Assembly (NCBI RefSeq): GCF_014646255.1
Contig: NZ_BMNC01000002.1
Coordinates: forward strand, 990,140-1,054,139
Direction: 5' to 3'
Source: Lentzea pudingi
Lineage (GTDB): Bacteria; Actinomycetota; Actinomycetes; Mycobacteriales; Pseudonocardiaceae
DNA length: 64,000 nt
The notes beneath the pieces are model-generated. The model was not told the origin of the DNA and made no database searches. It saw nothing but the letters and a program-made list of their open reading frames with translations. Every line of letters starts with the position of its first letter. The first letter of the stretch is position 1. The position numbers were made by a program, and so were the translations under genes. Shown one piece after another: positions 50,000 to 57,999 of this stretch.

Positions 50000-50071
50000 C
50001 GGGTGCGAGGGAGACGGCAACCCACCTCATTTGGGATGAGGACACACCGCGTTCGACTCGCGGGCATCCGA
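50000..50071 (+). tRNA. tRNA-Pro (TGG)
   Basis: Acceptor CGGGTGC/GCATCCG, short D arm, anticodon stem CCTCA/TGAGG with loop TTTGGGA (anticodon TGG), T arm CCGCG/CGCGG. Begins 5 bp after the previous tRNA. D arm is weak (3 bp). Confidence 0.75.
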
Positions 50072-50080
50072 CGGAAAGGC

Positions 50081-50096
50081 GCCCTTCGGGGCGCGC
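50081..50096 (+). other. Small TTCG-tetraloop hairpin between tRNAs
   Basis: GCGCCC-TTCG-GGGCGC stem between tRNA-Pro and tRNA-Phe, probably a processing or attenuation signal in the polycistronic tRNA transcript. Confidence 0.5.
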
Positions 50097-50098
50097 AA

Positions 50099-50170
50099 GG
50101 CTCTTTAGCTCAACTGGCAGAGCACCGGGGTGAAGATCCGGTGGTCGGGGTTCGACTCCCCGGGGAGCCG
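50099..50170 (+). tRNA. tRNA-Phe (GAA)
   Basis: Acceptor GGCTCTT/GGGAGCC, D stem GCTC/GAGC, anticodon loop GTGAAGA (anticodon GAA), T arm CGGGG/CCCCG. Divergent from the usual actinobacterial tRNA-Phe sequence. Confidence 0.78.
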
Positions 50171-50181
50171 CGCAGGACGAG

Positions 50182-50266
50182 GGAGGGCTGGCCGAGTGGT
50201 AAGGCACCGGATTGCTAATCCGTGGTCCAGCGATGTCTGGCGCGCGTTCGATCCGCGCGCCCTCCG
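50182..50266 (+). tRNA. tRNA-Ser (GCT)
   Basis: Class II tRNA, 85 nt, perfect acceptor GGAGGGC/GCCCTCC, anticodon stem CCGGA/TCCGT with loop TTGCTAA (anticodon GCT), long variable arm. Confidence 0.88.
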
Positions 50267-50276
50267 TGTCCTGAAA

Positions 50277-50365
50277 GGAGGATTGGCCGAGCCCGGTAAG
50301 GCAGCTGTCTCGAAAACAGTGGTCAGCGCGCGAGCGCTGCGCAGGTTCGAATCCTGCATCCTCCG
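50277..50365 (+). tRNA. tRNA-Ser (CGA)
   Basis: Class II tRNA, 89 nt, perfect acceptor GGAGGAT/ATCCTCC, anticodon loop CTCGAAA (anticodon CGA), long variable arm with GCGC.. stem, T arm GCAGG/CCTGC. Confidence 0.88.
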
Positions 50366-50382
50366 CTCCATCCGAGTTCGTG

Positions 50383-50454
50383 TCCTCTGAAGTGCTGATG
50401 GCAGCACGCCCGACTGTTACGCGGGAGGACCAGGTTCGAATCCTGGCAGGGGAA
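50383..50454 (+). tRNA. tRNA-Asn (GTT)
   Basis: Acceptor TCCTCTG/CAGGGGA, D stem GTGC/GCAC, anticodon loop CTGTTAC (anticodon GTT) with an A-G mismatch closing the stem, T arm CCAGG/CCTGG. Last gene of the array. Confidence 0.72.
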
Positions 50455-50458
50455 CCGA

Positions 50459-50486
50459 GGCCGGTGCCGCTCTGGCGACACCGGCC
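50459..50486. terminator. Shared terminator-like stem between tRNA array and DUF4407 operon
   Basis: GGCCGGTG/CACCGGCC arms (50459-50466 with 50479-50486) and a 12-nt loop between the converging units; no T-run. Confidence 0.5.
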
Positions 50487-50494
50487 GTTCCGGC

Positions 50495-51835
50495 TCAGCC
50501 GGGGTCGCCGCGCAGACGCGCGGCCAGGCGTTCGATCTCCTCGTCCAGCTCGCTTTCACGCTGGGCACGGGCTTGGCGATCGGCGACGTCGAGGCGTTCC
50601 ATCCGCCCTTGCCGTTCCCGCTCGATCCGCTCCAGCTTCACGTCCATGATCGCGGAGTCCCGCCGCTCGAACAGGTTGACGTGGCCGCCGTGCAACCGCT
50701 TGTCCGCCTCGATCTGGCGGGCGATCAGCCTGTCGTACGTCGTCGAGCCGTTCATCCACTTGGCCAGCACCGGCAGGCAGTCGAAGAGCACCAGCAACAA
50801 CCGCAGAGCCCAGTGCCCGAGGGTCACCGGCAGGCTCTCCTCGGAGAGCTCGCCCAGGGCCTCGAACTCCTCGAGGATGCCGGTCTTCATGCGGTTCGCC
50901 TTGCGCTCCTCGACCTTCTTCTCGATCGCCTCGGTGACCTCGGAGCTGTAAGACGCCTCGGCGGACTGCAGCTTGGCCTTGAGGCCGACGATCTGGGTGT
51001 CGAGACCCCCGAGGTCGACCTGCCGCTGGTCGAGCCGCGTGTCCTTGCGGTACTGGTCAGCACTGTTGCGGTTGCGCGTGCACTCCGGGCCCTCTCCCGG
51101 GACACCCGTCGTCAGCGCGCCCGCGACGCCCTTGCACTCGGCCTGCGCGATGGTCTCGAGTTCGTTCCACCTCCGCAGGTACTCGTCGACCTCCTTCTTG
51201 AGCTCGTCGCGCTTCACGACGAGACCGTCGTACTCACCGCGCAGGGCGCCCAGGGAGCTCGTCAGGTTCAGGTGGAAGTCGGCGCACTCGGGGGTGTCCA
51301 CCACCGCGCCGTTCGACGGGTTGCACGCTTTCCAAGCGCCGGCGTAGCGCGCGATCTCGTCGGCGCGGCTGTCCTCGACCTGCTTCTCGATCGCCGGGTG
51401 GAAGACCCAGACCACCAGGGGTTCGGCGATGGTGAGCCCGAGCAGCACCGAGATCACCAGCCGGGGCACGAAGACGATGAACCGCGTGCCGGTCGCGCCG
51501 TGCATGCTGGCGATCAGCCAGCTGTCCAGGTTGATGATCATGAGCGCCCAGAACATCGCCACCGGTGCCACGGCGAGCACTCGCCACCACGCGTCGCCAC
51601 CCAGCAGCTGGCTCAGCACCACCAGGATGGACAACCCGCTGAGCGCACCCGTGGTCAGCACGATCACGCCCATCTTGGTGTAGCGCGGGCGTTCCTCCGG
51701 CGCCCAGTCGAGCACGTCCTCCTTGATCCCGATGACAGAACGGAGTCTGCGGCCGAACCCCAGGTCGGGGAACGCGGGCCGGTACGGGCTGACCGGGATC
51801 TCGGTGAGGTCCTTCGGCAGGGCGTCAGTCGGCAT
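50495..51835 (-). CDS. DUF4407 membrane protein with coiled coil
   Basis: 446 aa. Four hydrophobic helices (about 55-75, 85-105, 125-150, 345-365) around a long extramembrane coiled-coil stretch (190-330) containing three Cys; C-terminal tail is a charged helix. Matches DUF4407 in overall plan; function unknown, often with signalling or toxin genes. Last gene of the Crp/cyclase/NTPase operon; start overlaps the SPFH-like gene by 11 nt. Confidence 0.8.
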   Translation of the reverse strand: MPTDALPKDLTEIPVSPYRPAFPDLGFGRRLRSVIGIKEDVLDWAPEERPRYTKMGVIVLTTGALSGLSILVVLSQLLGGDAWWRVLAVAPVAMFWALMIINLDSWLIASMHGATGTRFIVFVPRLVISVLLGLTIAEPLVVWVFHPAIEKQVEDSRADEIARYAGAWKACNPSNGAVVDTPECADFHLNLTSSLGALRGEYDGLVVKRDELKKEVDEYLRRWNELETIAQAECKGVAGALTTGVPGEGPECTRNRNSADQYRKDTRLDQRQVDLGGLDTQIVGLKAKLQSAEASYSSEVTEAIEKKVEERKANRMKTGILEEFEALGELSEESLPVTLGHWALRLLLVLFDCLPVLAKWMNGSTTYDRLIARQIEADKRLHGGHVNLFERRDSAIMDVKLERIERERQGRMERLDVADRQARAQRESELDEEIERLAARLRGDPG

Positions 51836-53195
51836 GTTCTTCCCTCAGCTCGTCGGCCACGCTCCGCTCGTCCTCGATCTCCTTCGGCTTGTCGTCCGCG
51901 ACGACCTCCGGCTCGATCGCGGGAGGGGTCATGTCGAGCACGTCCGCCAGGATCTTCTCGACCGGGAGGTTCTGGGTGTCCAGGAACCCGCGTGCGGCAA
52001 GGGTCTGCACGAGCTGGACGTTCGCGTCGAACCGGCGTCGCTCGTCCTCGCGGTCGGCGGTGTCGCGACGCAACCGCTCGGCGCGCGCCGCGTCCCGGTC
52101 GTACCGGTCCGACTCCAGCTGGAGCCGCTGGTAGTCCTGATCCCGTTCCAGCTTCAGCAGCTCGTACTCGCGGTCACGAGCCTCCCGGCCGTCCGCCAGC
52201 GCGCTCTCCCGGTCAGCTTCGACCCGCAGTTCGCTGACGAGCTCGCGCTGGTCCAGCTTTCCGGTCGCCACCGCGTACAGCAGCGCATTGCGGGTGTCCC
52301 CGTTGACGAGCGCCAGATCGCGTTCGAACTGGTCGCGCTCGAACTCCCGGCGCGCGGCCGCCTGCCTCAGTTCGTGCTGGTCGTCCGCCGTCTCGATCAG
52401 GTGCACATGACTGCGGTCGACGGTCTCGAGGTCGTGCCGGTGGCGTTGGTCACCCACCTGCACGGTCCGCTCGTGGCCGCGCTGATCGAGCTCGACGTCG
52501 TTGCGGTACCGCCTGCGGACCTCGTCCAGCGTCTGATCGTCGCGTTCGGACTCGTAGACGAGCCGGTGGGCCTGGGCCTGTTGCTTCAACGCCAGCGCGT
52601 GCTCGCGTTCCTTGTCCCGCACGGTCTTCTCGAACTCGACCAGCTCCTGCGGCGTCAGCACCTCGACGCCGGCGAGCCTGATCATCATGCCCGGCACGCT
52701 GATCGGCCGGACCTCGAAGTACGCGCGGACCTGCGCCGAGACATCCCGGATGACCTCGTTGATGTCCGAGTACTTCCGCGCCAGCCCGAGCTCGAACAGG
52801 CGCTGATGGCTGGTCAGGTAGCTGTGCAGCACAGTGGCGGCGTTGACGCCGTCCCGCACCACGACAACGGGGTCGATCACCGTGCAGGTGAACGTGACGT
52901 GCACGGTGAAGGCGCTCGCCTCGCCGCTCTGGATGCTGACGGCGACCAGCACCGGGGCATCGCGGCTCATGTCCACGAGGCTGACGTGGGACGCCCGGAC
53001 GACCTGTTCGTCACGCGGGCCGAGTCTGCCGAAGTCCGGCAGGTACTCACCGTCGACGCGGAACACGAGCGTCTCGTGCGCCGCGGCCTTCGGCAGTTCG
53101 TCCGGCTCGCGGAACTTCCTGCCCATCCCGAGTGGCCCTCGCTTCGGAGAGGGAGCCAGCGGCCGGTGCGTCACGATGGGATAAGGACGAGTCAT
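51825..53195 (-). CDS. SPFH/stomatin-like coiled-coil protein
   Basis: 456 aa. Residues 40-195 resemble an SPFH (band 7) domain (HVTFTCTVIDPVVVVRDGVN, YSDINEVIRDVSAQVRAYFE, VPGMMIRLAGVEVLTPQEL). The rest to ~400 is one very long charged coiled coil. SPFH proteins build large membrane-bound rings; the DUF4407 protein next door could be its membrane partner. ATG overlaps the NTPase stop (ATGA). Confidence 0.7.
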   Translation of the reverse strand: MTRPYPIVTHRPLAPSPKRGPLGMGRKFREPDELPKAAAHETLVFRVDGEYLPDFGRLGPRDEQVVRASHVSLVDMSRDAPVLVAVSIQSGEASAFTVHVTFTCTVIDPVVVVRDGVNAATVLHSYLTSHQRLFELGLARKYSDINEVIRDVSAQVRAYFEVRPISVPGMMIRLAGVEVLTPQELVEFEKTVRDKEREHALALKQQAQAHRLVYESERDDQTLDEVRRRYRNDVELDQRGHERTVQVGDQRHRHDLETVDRSHVHLIETADDQHELRQAAARREFERDQFERDLALVNGDTRNALLYAVATGKLDQRELVSELRVEADRESALADGREARDREYELLKLERDQDYQRLQLESDRYDRDAARAERLRRDTADREDERRRFDANVQLVQTLAARGFLDTQNLPVEKILADVLDMTPPAIEPEVVADDKPKEIEDERSVADELREEHAD

Positions 53196-55204
53196 GATGT
53201 CGGCCCCTCGGTCTTCCTTCTGTTCTGCAACGTCTCGAGCAACACGTCGATCAGCGCGTCCTGATCGCTGCGCTTGTTCCGGTGGCGCACGACGTCCAGG
53301 GACTCGCGCAACGGCACCAACTCCTCGACCGGCACGGCATCGGCCAACGCCTCGCCGAGACTCCTCGCCTCGTCCGGTCTGAGGAGGTCGAGGGATCTGA
53401 GCAACGCGCGCACCGCGTCACGGCGATGCGGCCGGCTGAGCAACACCGCGGCCCAGACACGAGCGACCAGGTCGAGCCGGTCCGGCCGGTTTCGGATGAA
53501 GTGGTGGATCGCCAGCTGGTACCGCGGTCCGCCGCGGACGGTGAGCACCGCCAGGATCGCCCTGGTCACCAGCTCACGCTTGTGCAGCGGAGGTGGTCTG
53601 ACCTCGAAGTCGTCGAGCACGCGGACGAGCAGGCCCAGCACGATCGCACCGTGGCGAGGTTCGTGGACGAGCGTCGCGAACAGCATCGCGAACGCCTGCA
53701 CGTACGCCTCCACGTCGGAGTCCGGGCTCCGTTCCAGCAGCTTCCAGGACATGCGCACCGCTTCGTAAGGAAACCTCGCCGCCAGCTCTCCGCTGAGCGC
53801 GATCGCGGCGGTGAGCCGCTGCGATCGCGAACTGAAGATCGTCCAGCCCCGGACGATGCGCAAAGCCACCGGCGCCGTGTCCTCGTCGAAGCACATCAGC
53901 CACAGCACGATCGCCGCCGTGTCACGGCCTTCCTCGCCCAGCTCACCGCGCGACCACGGGTCGAGGTAGGACTCCTCGACCTCTACCGCATCCGTCTTGG
54001 CCAGCAACGCCAGGCCGCTGGCGACCTCGAAGTCGGCCCCGCCCTCGACGATGTCGTGGATCCAGACCTTGACCGCGTCCCAGAACGGGGTCGGCATCCT
54101 CTTGTTGAGCTCGGCGAGCACGCAGACCCGGCAACCGGAGTCCTTGAACGTCAGGACCCGGATCGCGGTCTGCTCGCGAATCAGTTTCTCGGTCTTCATC
54201 AAGCTGTCTTTCCCGAGCCGCCGCGCACGGGACTGGTCGAGCACGGGTTCGGTGCCACCCTCGACAGGTTCCTGCTCCGGCAACGGAAGCAGCACCTCCA
54301 GCTGGGCCTCCAGCGCCGCCAGACGCGACTCGAACTCGCGCTCGGTCACCCCGGTCCCGAACGCCAGCGTGGCGATCTCCAAGATCTCCTTGCGGGTACG
54401 GGTCTGCTCGAACCACTCGCGTGCACTCTGCGCAGCCGCGATGTCCAGGTGCCGCAACGCTTCCTGCACCGGCTCGCCCGACCTGACCCGTGCCGTCACA
54501 TCAGCCAGGTCGTCCATGGGGCAGTCGTCGGGAAGGACCGTCATGAGTTCGTTCACGACGTCCGCGTCGTTGTCGAGGTGCGCACGAAGGACCGTCTCGA
54601 CGCTCACGCGCTCCCAGAAGACGTTCTTCACCGCACCCGAGACATCGGCCACGGAAGCGGTGCGAGTGATCACGAGAAACGCACCCGCCTCTCGCACGGC
54701 CTCTCGGACAGCGGTCCAGGCGAAGTCCGTGTCCGCTTCCTTCGCGGTGTCGACCTGGTCGATCACGATGTAGCCGTGACGAGGTTCGTACGTCCGCGTG
54801 GCGAGCTCTTGGGGTGTGATGACGGGCGAGAGCGCGACCAGGGGTCCGTCGGTGCGAGCACGGAGCATCGACAACGCGGCCGCCCGCTTGCCGGAGCCCC
54901 GCAGGCCGCTGATGGCCACGACGTGGTCCTTCGACAGCGCCGACTCCGCGTTCGCCTGGCACAGAGGTGCCACGTAATGCTCGAGCTCCCGGCGGACTTC
55001 CTGCGGATCGAGCTTGCCCATGTCGGGGCCGAGGCGCCTGCTCCGCCCACCGGACTCCATCGAACCGAACGTGCCGTTCGGCGCGTGCACGATGTCGTTG
55101 AACACGTTCAGCGCGCCGACTTTTACGGTGCCCGCAGGCCGTTCGTTCTCCTCGGGCGGTCCGTCGTCGACCGGATCTCCCTCGTTCTCAGCCGCGGCGG
55201 TCAC
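53192..55204 (-). CDS. P-loop NTPase (STAND/NLR-like) with N-terminal homotypic motif
   Basis: 670 aa. Walker A GLRGSGKR at 100-107 and Walker B-like YIVIDQVD at 145-152; 160-300 continues as a STAND-type NTPase core, followed by a helical repeat-like C-terminal half (330-650). Before the NTPase, residues 33-47 read N-x-F-x3-V-x-A-P-x-G-x-F-G, a motif also found at the C-terminus of the adjacent cyclase-like protein. GTG start overlaps the upstream stop by 17 nt. Likely a signalling NTPase that assembles through the motif. Confidence 0.7.
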   Translation of the reverse strand: MTAAAENEGDPVDDGPPEENERPAGTVKVGALNVFNDIVHAPNGTFGSMESGGRSRRLGPDMGKLDPQEVRRELEHYVAPLCQANAESALSKDHVVAISGLRGSGKRAAALSMLRARTDGPLVALSPVITPQELATRTYEPRHGYIVIDQVDTAKEADTDFAWTAVREAVREAGAFLVITRTASVADVSGAVKNVFWERVSVETVLRAHLDNDADVVNELMTVLPDDCPMDDLADVTARVRSGEPVQEALRHLDIAAAQSAREWFEQTRTRKEILEIATLAFGTGVTEREFESRLAALEAQLEVLLPLPEQEPVEGGTEPVLDQSRARRLGKDSLMKTEKLIREQTAIRVLTFKDSGCRVCVLAELNKRMPTPFWDAVKVWIHDIVEGGADFEVASGLALLAKTDAVEVEESYLDPWSRGELGEEGRDTAAIVLWLMCFDEDTAPVALRIVRGWTIFSSRSQRLTAAIALSGELAARFPYEAVRMSWKLLERSPDSDVEAYVQAFAMLFATLVHEPRHGAIVLGLLVRVLDDFEVRPPPLHKRELVTRAILAVLTVRGGPRYQLAIHHFIRNRPDRLDLVARVWAAVLLSRPHRRDAVRALLRSLDLLRPDEARSLGEALADAVPVEELVPLRESLDVVRHRNKRSDQDALIDVLLETLQNRRKTEGPTS
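55064..55108 (-). other. Homotypic-type motif in the NTPase (residues 33-47)
   Basis: Codons for N-x-F-x3-V-x-A-P-x-G-x-F-G. An ungapped alignment of 17 residues with the cyclase tail (55212-55256) gives 8 identities and one E/D exchange. Confidence 0.6.
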
Positions 55205-55955
55205 GCACCACTCCGAACACTCCGTGAGGTGCGTACACCCGCTCCTCGAATTTGTTGAACACCTCGGCGTGAATCGCCGGACCGTCCGAAGTGGACTTGC
55301 CGGTCGGCGCGGGCGCGGAGGGCAGGGGTTGCGCCGCGACGGCCGGCAGACGCACCCAGCCACGTTCCGAGAAGGTCTTGACCTTCACCTCGGCCGCCTG
55401 GAACTCACCGGCGTCGAGACCGCGTTCGCCGTGCACGACCACTTCACGGTAGAAGCGGTCGGAGATGATCACGCCGAGCCGCGCCTCCGGCGATCCCGAC
55501 ATGGCTTCGCGCAACGCGGGCGCGTCTCGCAACCGCGCCGCTCGCACCACCGCGTCTCCCTGGACGTGCGGTGGGTTCAGGACGACCTCGCCGAAGTCGA
55601 CCGCCATCCGCAGCCTGAGCTGGTACTGCTCGCCGGCGACACGGTTCACGTCTGCCAGCGCGATGGCGATCTCGCGCAGGACGAAGTCAGCGAGGATCCA
55701 GGACCGGGACACCTCGGCGCTGATCACCATCGTCGCGCTGTCCCCGTCCACCCGCCTGAAGGCGGAGACCAGCGGTTGTCCCGCTGCCTTGGCCGCGGAG
55801 AAAGCCAGGTCGAGCACGGTGTTGTGGGCGGAGTCGAGATGGGACTGACGACGTCTTTCACCGGACGAGCCGACCACGTCCGAGCTGATCACCGTCTGGG
55901 AAAGGGCAAGCGAGGTCACGGGACTCCTCAGGTGCTGCGGTGGTGTGGTGGTCAC
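55188..55955 (-). CDS. Class III nucleotidyl cyclase-like protein with C-terminal homotypic motif
   Basis: 255 aa. Asp26 (SSDVVGSSG) and Asp72 (RVDGDSATMV) match the two metal-binding Asp of class III cyclases, and VQGDAVVRAARL (131-142) matches the dimer-completing strand, but the transition-state Asn is Val137 (Arg141 kept), so catalysis is doubtful. Residues 234-248 (N-x-F-x3-V-x-A-P-x-G-x-F-G) repeat the motif found near the NTPase N-terminus. GTG at 55955 overlaps the Crp stop (GTGA); GTG 55919 has a better Shine-Dalgarno. Confidence 0.65.
   Translation of the reverse strand: MTTTPPQHLRSPVTSLALSQTVISSDVVGSSGERRRQSHLDSAHNTVLDLAFSAAKAAGQPLVSAFRRVDGDSATMVISAEVSRSWILADFVLREIAIALADVNRVAGEQYQLRLRMAVDFGEVVLNPPHVQGDAVVRAARLRDAPALREAMSGSPEARLGVIISDRFYREVVVHGERGLDAGEFQAAEVKVKTFSERGWVRLPAVAAQPLPSAPAPTGKSTSDGPAIHAEVFNKFEERVYAPHGVFGVVRDRRG
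55212..55256 (-). other. Homotypic-type motif in the cyclase-like protein (residues 234-248)
   Basis: Codons for the same N-x-F-x3-V-x-A-P-x-G-x-F-G pattern, seven residues from the C-terminus of the protein. It lies just before the start of the NTPase gene, so the two motifs are close in DNA but in different proteins and different reading frames. Confidence 0.6.
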
Positions 55956-56662
55956 CCTGAGACGCACTCCGGCGAGCCACCACATCCTGTGATGGTTTTC
56001 GAGCAGATCGCGCGATTCAGGCAAATGGCACAAGGGACTTGCACGCGGCCGTACCGGGTGGTGACGAGGTTCCGGTCGCACAGACGCCGCAACGACCGGT
56101 GCGTGGCCACGAGCGACGCCGTGGCGAGGTGAGCGAGTTCGCACTGGCGCAGCGGAACCTCGACCTGCGTCCGCGAGGAGTCCTCGACGAAGACCACGAT
56201 CATGTCCGCCAACGCCTGCAGCACACGGATGTCGACGCACTCCGACGTCATGGCCGCGGCGTGGTTCTCCGCAGCGCGGAGACGGAGCGAGACCTGCCTG
56301 GTGACTTCACGCGCGGCCTTGGGGTGGTCGTCGAGGTATTCGAGGAATCGGCTGCGGGCGATCTTCACGCCCGACACCCGTCCCTGTGCGAGCACAGACG
56401 CCGACCGCACTCCGTCGTCCACACATGCGATCTCGCCCAGCAACTCGCCAGGGCCGCGCACGGCGAGCAACCGCGTACCGCCGGAGTGGTCGTTGCTCAT
56501 GACCTTGACGACGCCCGAGCGGACGACGATGACGCAGTCACCCTCCTCTCCCTGCCGCATGAGGTGGTCACCCGGCTGATATTCGACCGCTCGCCCTCTT
56601 CCGAGCAGTTCGGTCAGCTCCCGCGCGGACAAACGGGTGGCGAAGTTTCCTCCGTCACGCAT
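55952..56662 (-). CDS. Crp/Fnr-family regulator with Cys-rich C-terminus
   Basis: 236 aa. Cyclic-nucleotide-binding-type jelly roll (GDHLMRQGEEGDCVIVV, GPGELLGEIACVDDGVRSASV) and a C-terminal winged helix. After the HTH the tail holds five Cys (CAIC, then AIC, GC, EC), possibly a metal or Fe-S site. First gene of the tightly coupled operon. The Crp at 56773 is a paralogue 110 bp upstream. Confidence 0.82.
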   Translation of the reverse strand: MRDGGNFATRLSARELTELLGRGRAVEYQPGDHLMRQGEEGDCVIVVRSGVVKVMSNDHSGGTRLLAVRGPGELLGEIACVDDGVRSASVLAQGRVSGVKIARSRFLEYLDDHPKAAREVTRQVSLRLRAAENHAAAMTSECVDIRVLQALADMIVVFVEDSSRTQVEVPLRQCELAHLATASLVATHRSLRRLCDRNLVTTRYGRVQVPCAICLNRAICSKTITGCGGSPECVSG

Positions 56663-56772
56663 GACTCCCCTTTCCGCACGCGCTCAGCGCATGCGAAATT
56701 CCAAGCGGATAAGAAACCCACGATCTGTGCACGCAAAAGCCTGCCCAATAGCAGGAGCTCACGCGATGTCGT

Positions 56773-57483
56773 TCAGCACGGTTCTTCTGCGTCAAATGGC
56801 ACACTCGACGCCATCGCGCTCAACGCTCCCGGCGCAATGACCACCAATTTGCGCCGTCGAGTGATCACGACGCCACGCTCGCGAAGTGTCCGCAACCCTC
56901 GTGCGACAGCCTCACGGGATGCGCCGATCGCCCCGGCCACCTCCTGCTGAGACAGTTGCACGGAGATCTCCACGCCATCCGGCGCCGCGACACCGTGCTG
57001 ACCCGCGAGCCTCAGCAGGAACGCGGCAAGGCGCTCCGTGGCGCTGTGCGCCGCCTGCTCCAGCCGCCTGTTGTCGGCCCTTCTCAGACGGTCCGCGACG
57101 TGCACGACCAGCGCGATCGCGAGGGCGGGCCGCTCGTGCAGCGCCCCGACGAACCGTTCCGCCGCGAGCAGGACGGCCTTGGTCTCGCCGAGCGTCCACA
57201 CGTTCGCGGAACGTGCTCTGCCGTCCAGAACGGCGACTTCACCGAGCACGTCGCCACTGCCCCGAATCGCGAGGACGGCCTCATATCCCGTCGAGGACGT
57301 CATTGTGATCTTGACCCAGCCGTCGACGACCAGAAGCACGTGGCCGGCAGGGTCCCCGTGCCGGAACAACGCCTCGTTCGCCCCGTAAGTACGCGCGGAA
57401 CCCAAGTCCGTGAGCCATTCCCAATCGCCCTGACCTATACGGCCTCGGAACGATCCCGGCGTCGGCTCACTGGCGCCCTGCAC
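56773..57483 (-). CDS. Crp/Fnr-family regulator
   Basis: 236 aa. cNMP-type domain (ANEALFRHGDPAGHVLLVVDGWVKI, GSGDVLGEVAVLDGRARSANV) and winged HTH (LSQQEVAGAIGASREAVARGLRTLRERGVV). GTG with GGGGGG 4-6 nt upstream. Upstream of and in the same direction as the operon at 50.5-56.7 kb, so it may be its regulator; direct repeats at 57680-57712 could be its sites. Confidence 0.82.
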   Translation of the reverse strand: MQGASEPTPGSFRGRIGQGDWEWLTDLGSARTYGANEALFRHGDPAGHVLLVVDGWVKITMTSSTGYEAVLAIRGSGDVLGEVAVLDGRARSANVWTLGETKAVLLAAERFVGALHERPALAIALVVHVADRLRRADNRRLEQAAHSATERLAAFLLRLAGQHGVAAPDGVEISVQLSQQEVAGAIGASREAVARGLRTLRERGVVITRRRKLVVIAPGALSAMASSVPFDAEEPC

Positions 57484-57804
57484 TCATCCCCCCGGATGTC
57501 GGTCGAAGCAACGCGAGACACCTTGCTTCATTCCGATGGCAGATTTCTAGCTACTGCGGCGTACGGCGTTCATTCGTCGCCGAACGGTTACGAACTTCAG
57601 CTCCACTTCAGGAACGAAGTCCAGCACCAACCAGATCCGGCCGGTACTCCGAACATCCCATGATCATCTGATCGGCAACGGGTCACATGGCACAGAGTCG
57701 CTGGGTCACGTGACGCGGTGGGATCCGCACCCGCGCACCATGCTGGGACGAGCGCCGCTCCGCATGAAGAGCGGTCGCTCATCCCCTTCCCGAGGAGCGT
57801 GCCC
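57484..57804. other. Divergent promoter region of Crp gene
   Basis: 321 bp without a convincing gene. Holds the direct repeat GGGTCAC(A/G)TG at 57680-57689 and 57703-57712, the second part of a perfect 10-bp palindrome GTCACGTGAC (57705-57714): a possible Crp-type operator region. Confidence 0.45.
57680..57714. promoter_or_regulatory. Candidate Crp-type operator repeats
   Basis: GGGTCACATG (57680-57689) and GGGTCACGTG (57703-57712), 23 bp apart; GTCACGTGAC (57705-57714) is a perfect palindrome. GTGAC/GTCAC half-sites are what Crp family proteins recognise. Confidence 0.4.
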
Positions 57805-57999
57805 GTGGTCGTTCTGTGCAAGGTTTCCAAGGTGATCCAGGTAGTCCTGCTCTCGCTCGTCATCGGCTTGGTGATGGGTTTCTTCCTCTCCCGGACAGCG
57901 GAGACCGAGCCGCGCCCACACGCCCCGCTCAGCGGAAGTCCCGTGACTTCGACGGGATCCGCAGGTCCAGGTGCTGCAACCGGTCCGCCAGCAGGCTGA
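57805..57999 (+). CDS. Small membrane protein overlapping dnaE2 tail
   Basis: 64 aa: a transmembrane helix (VIQVVLLSLVIGLVMGFFL) and a Pro/Gly/Ser-rich tail. GTG has GAGGAG 7 nt upstream. It overlaps the convergent dnaE2 stop by 71 bp, which tempers confidence. Confidence 0.4.
   Translation: MVVLCKVSKVIQVVLLSLVIGLVMGFFLSRTAETEPRPHAPLSGSPVTSTGSAGPGAATGPPAG

Noticed and set aside
57718..57804. Upstream extension of the small membrane ORF at 57805
   Set aside because: No Shine-Dalgarno before the earlier start; GAGGAG directly precedes the GTG at 57805.
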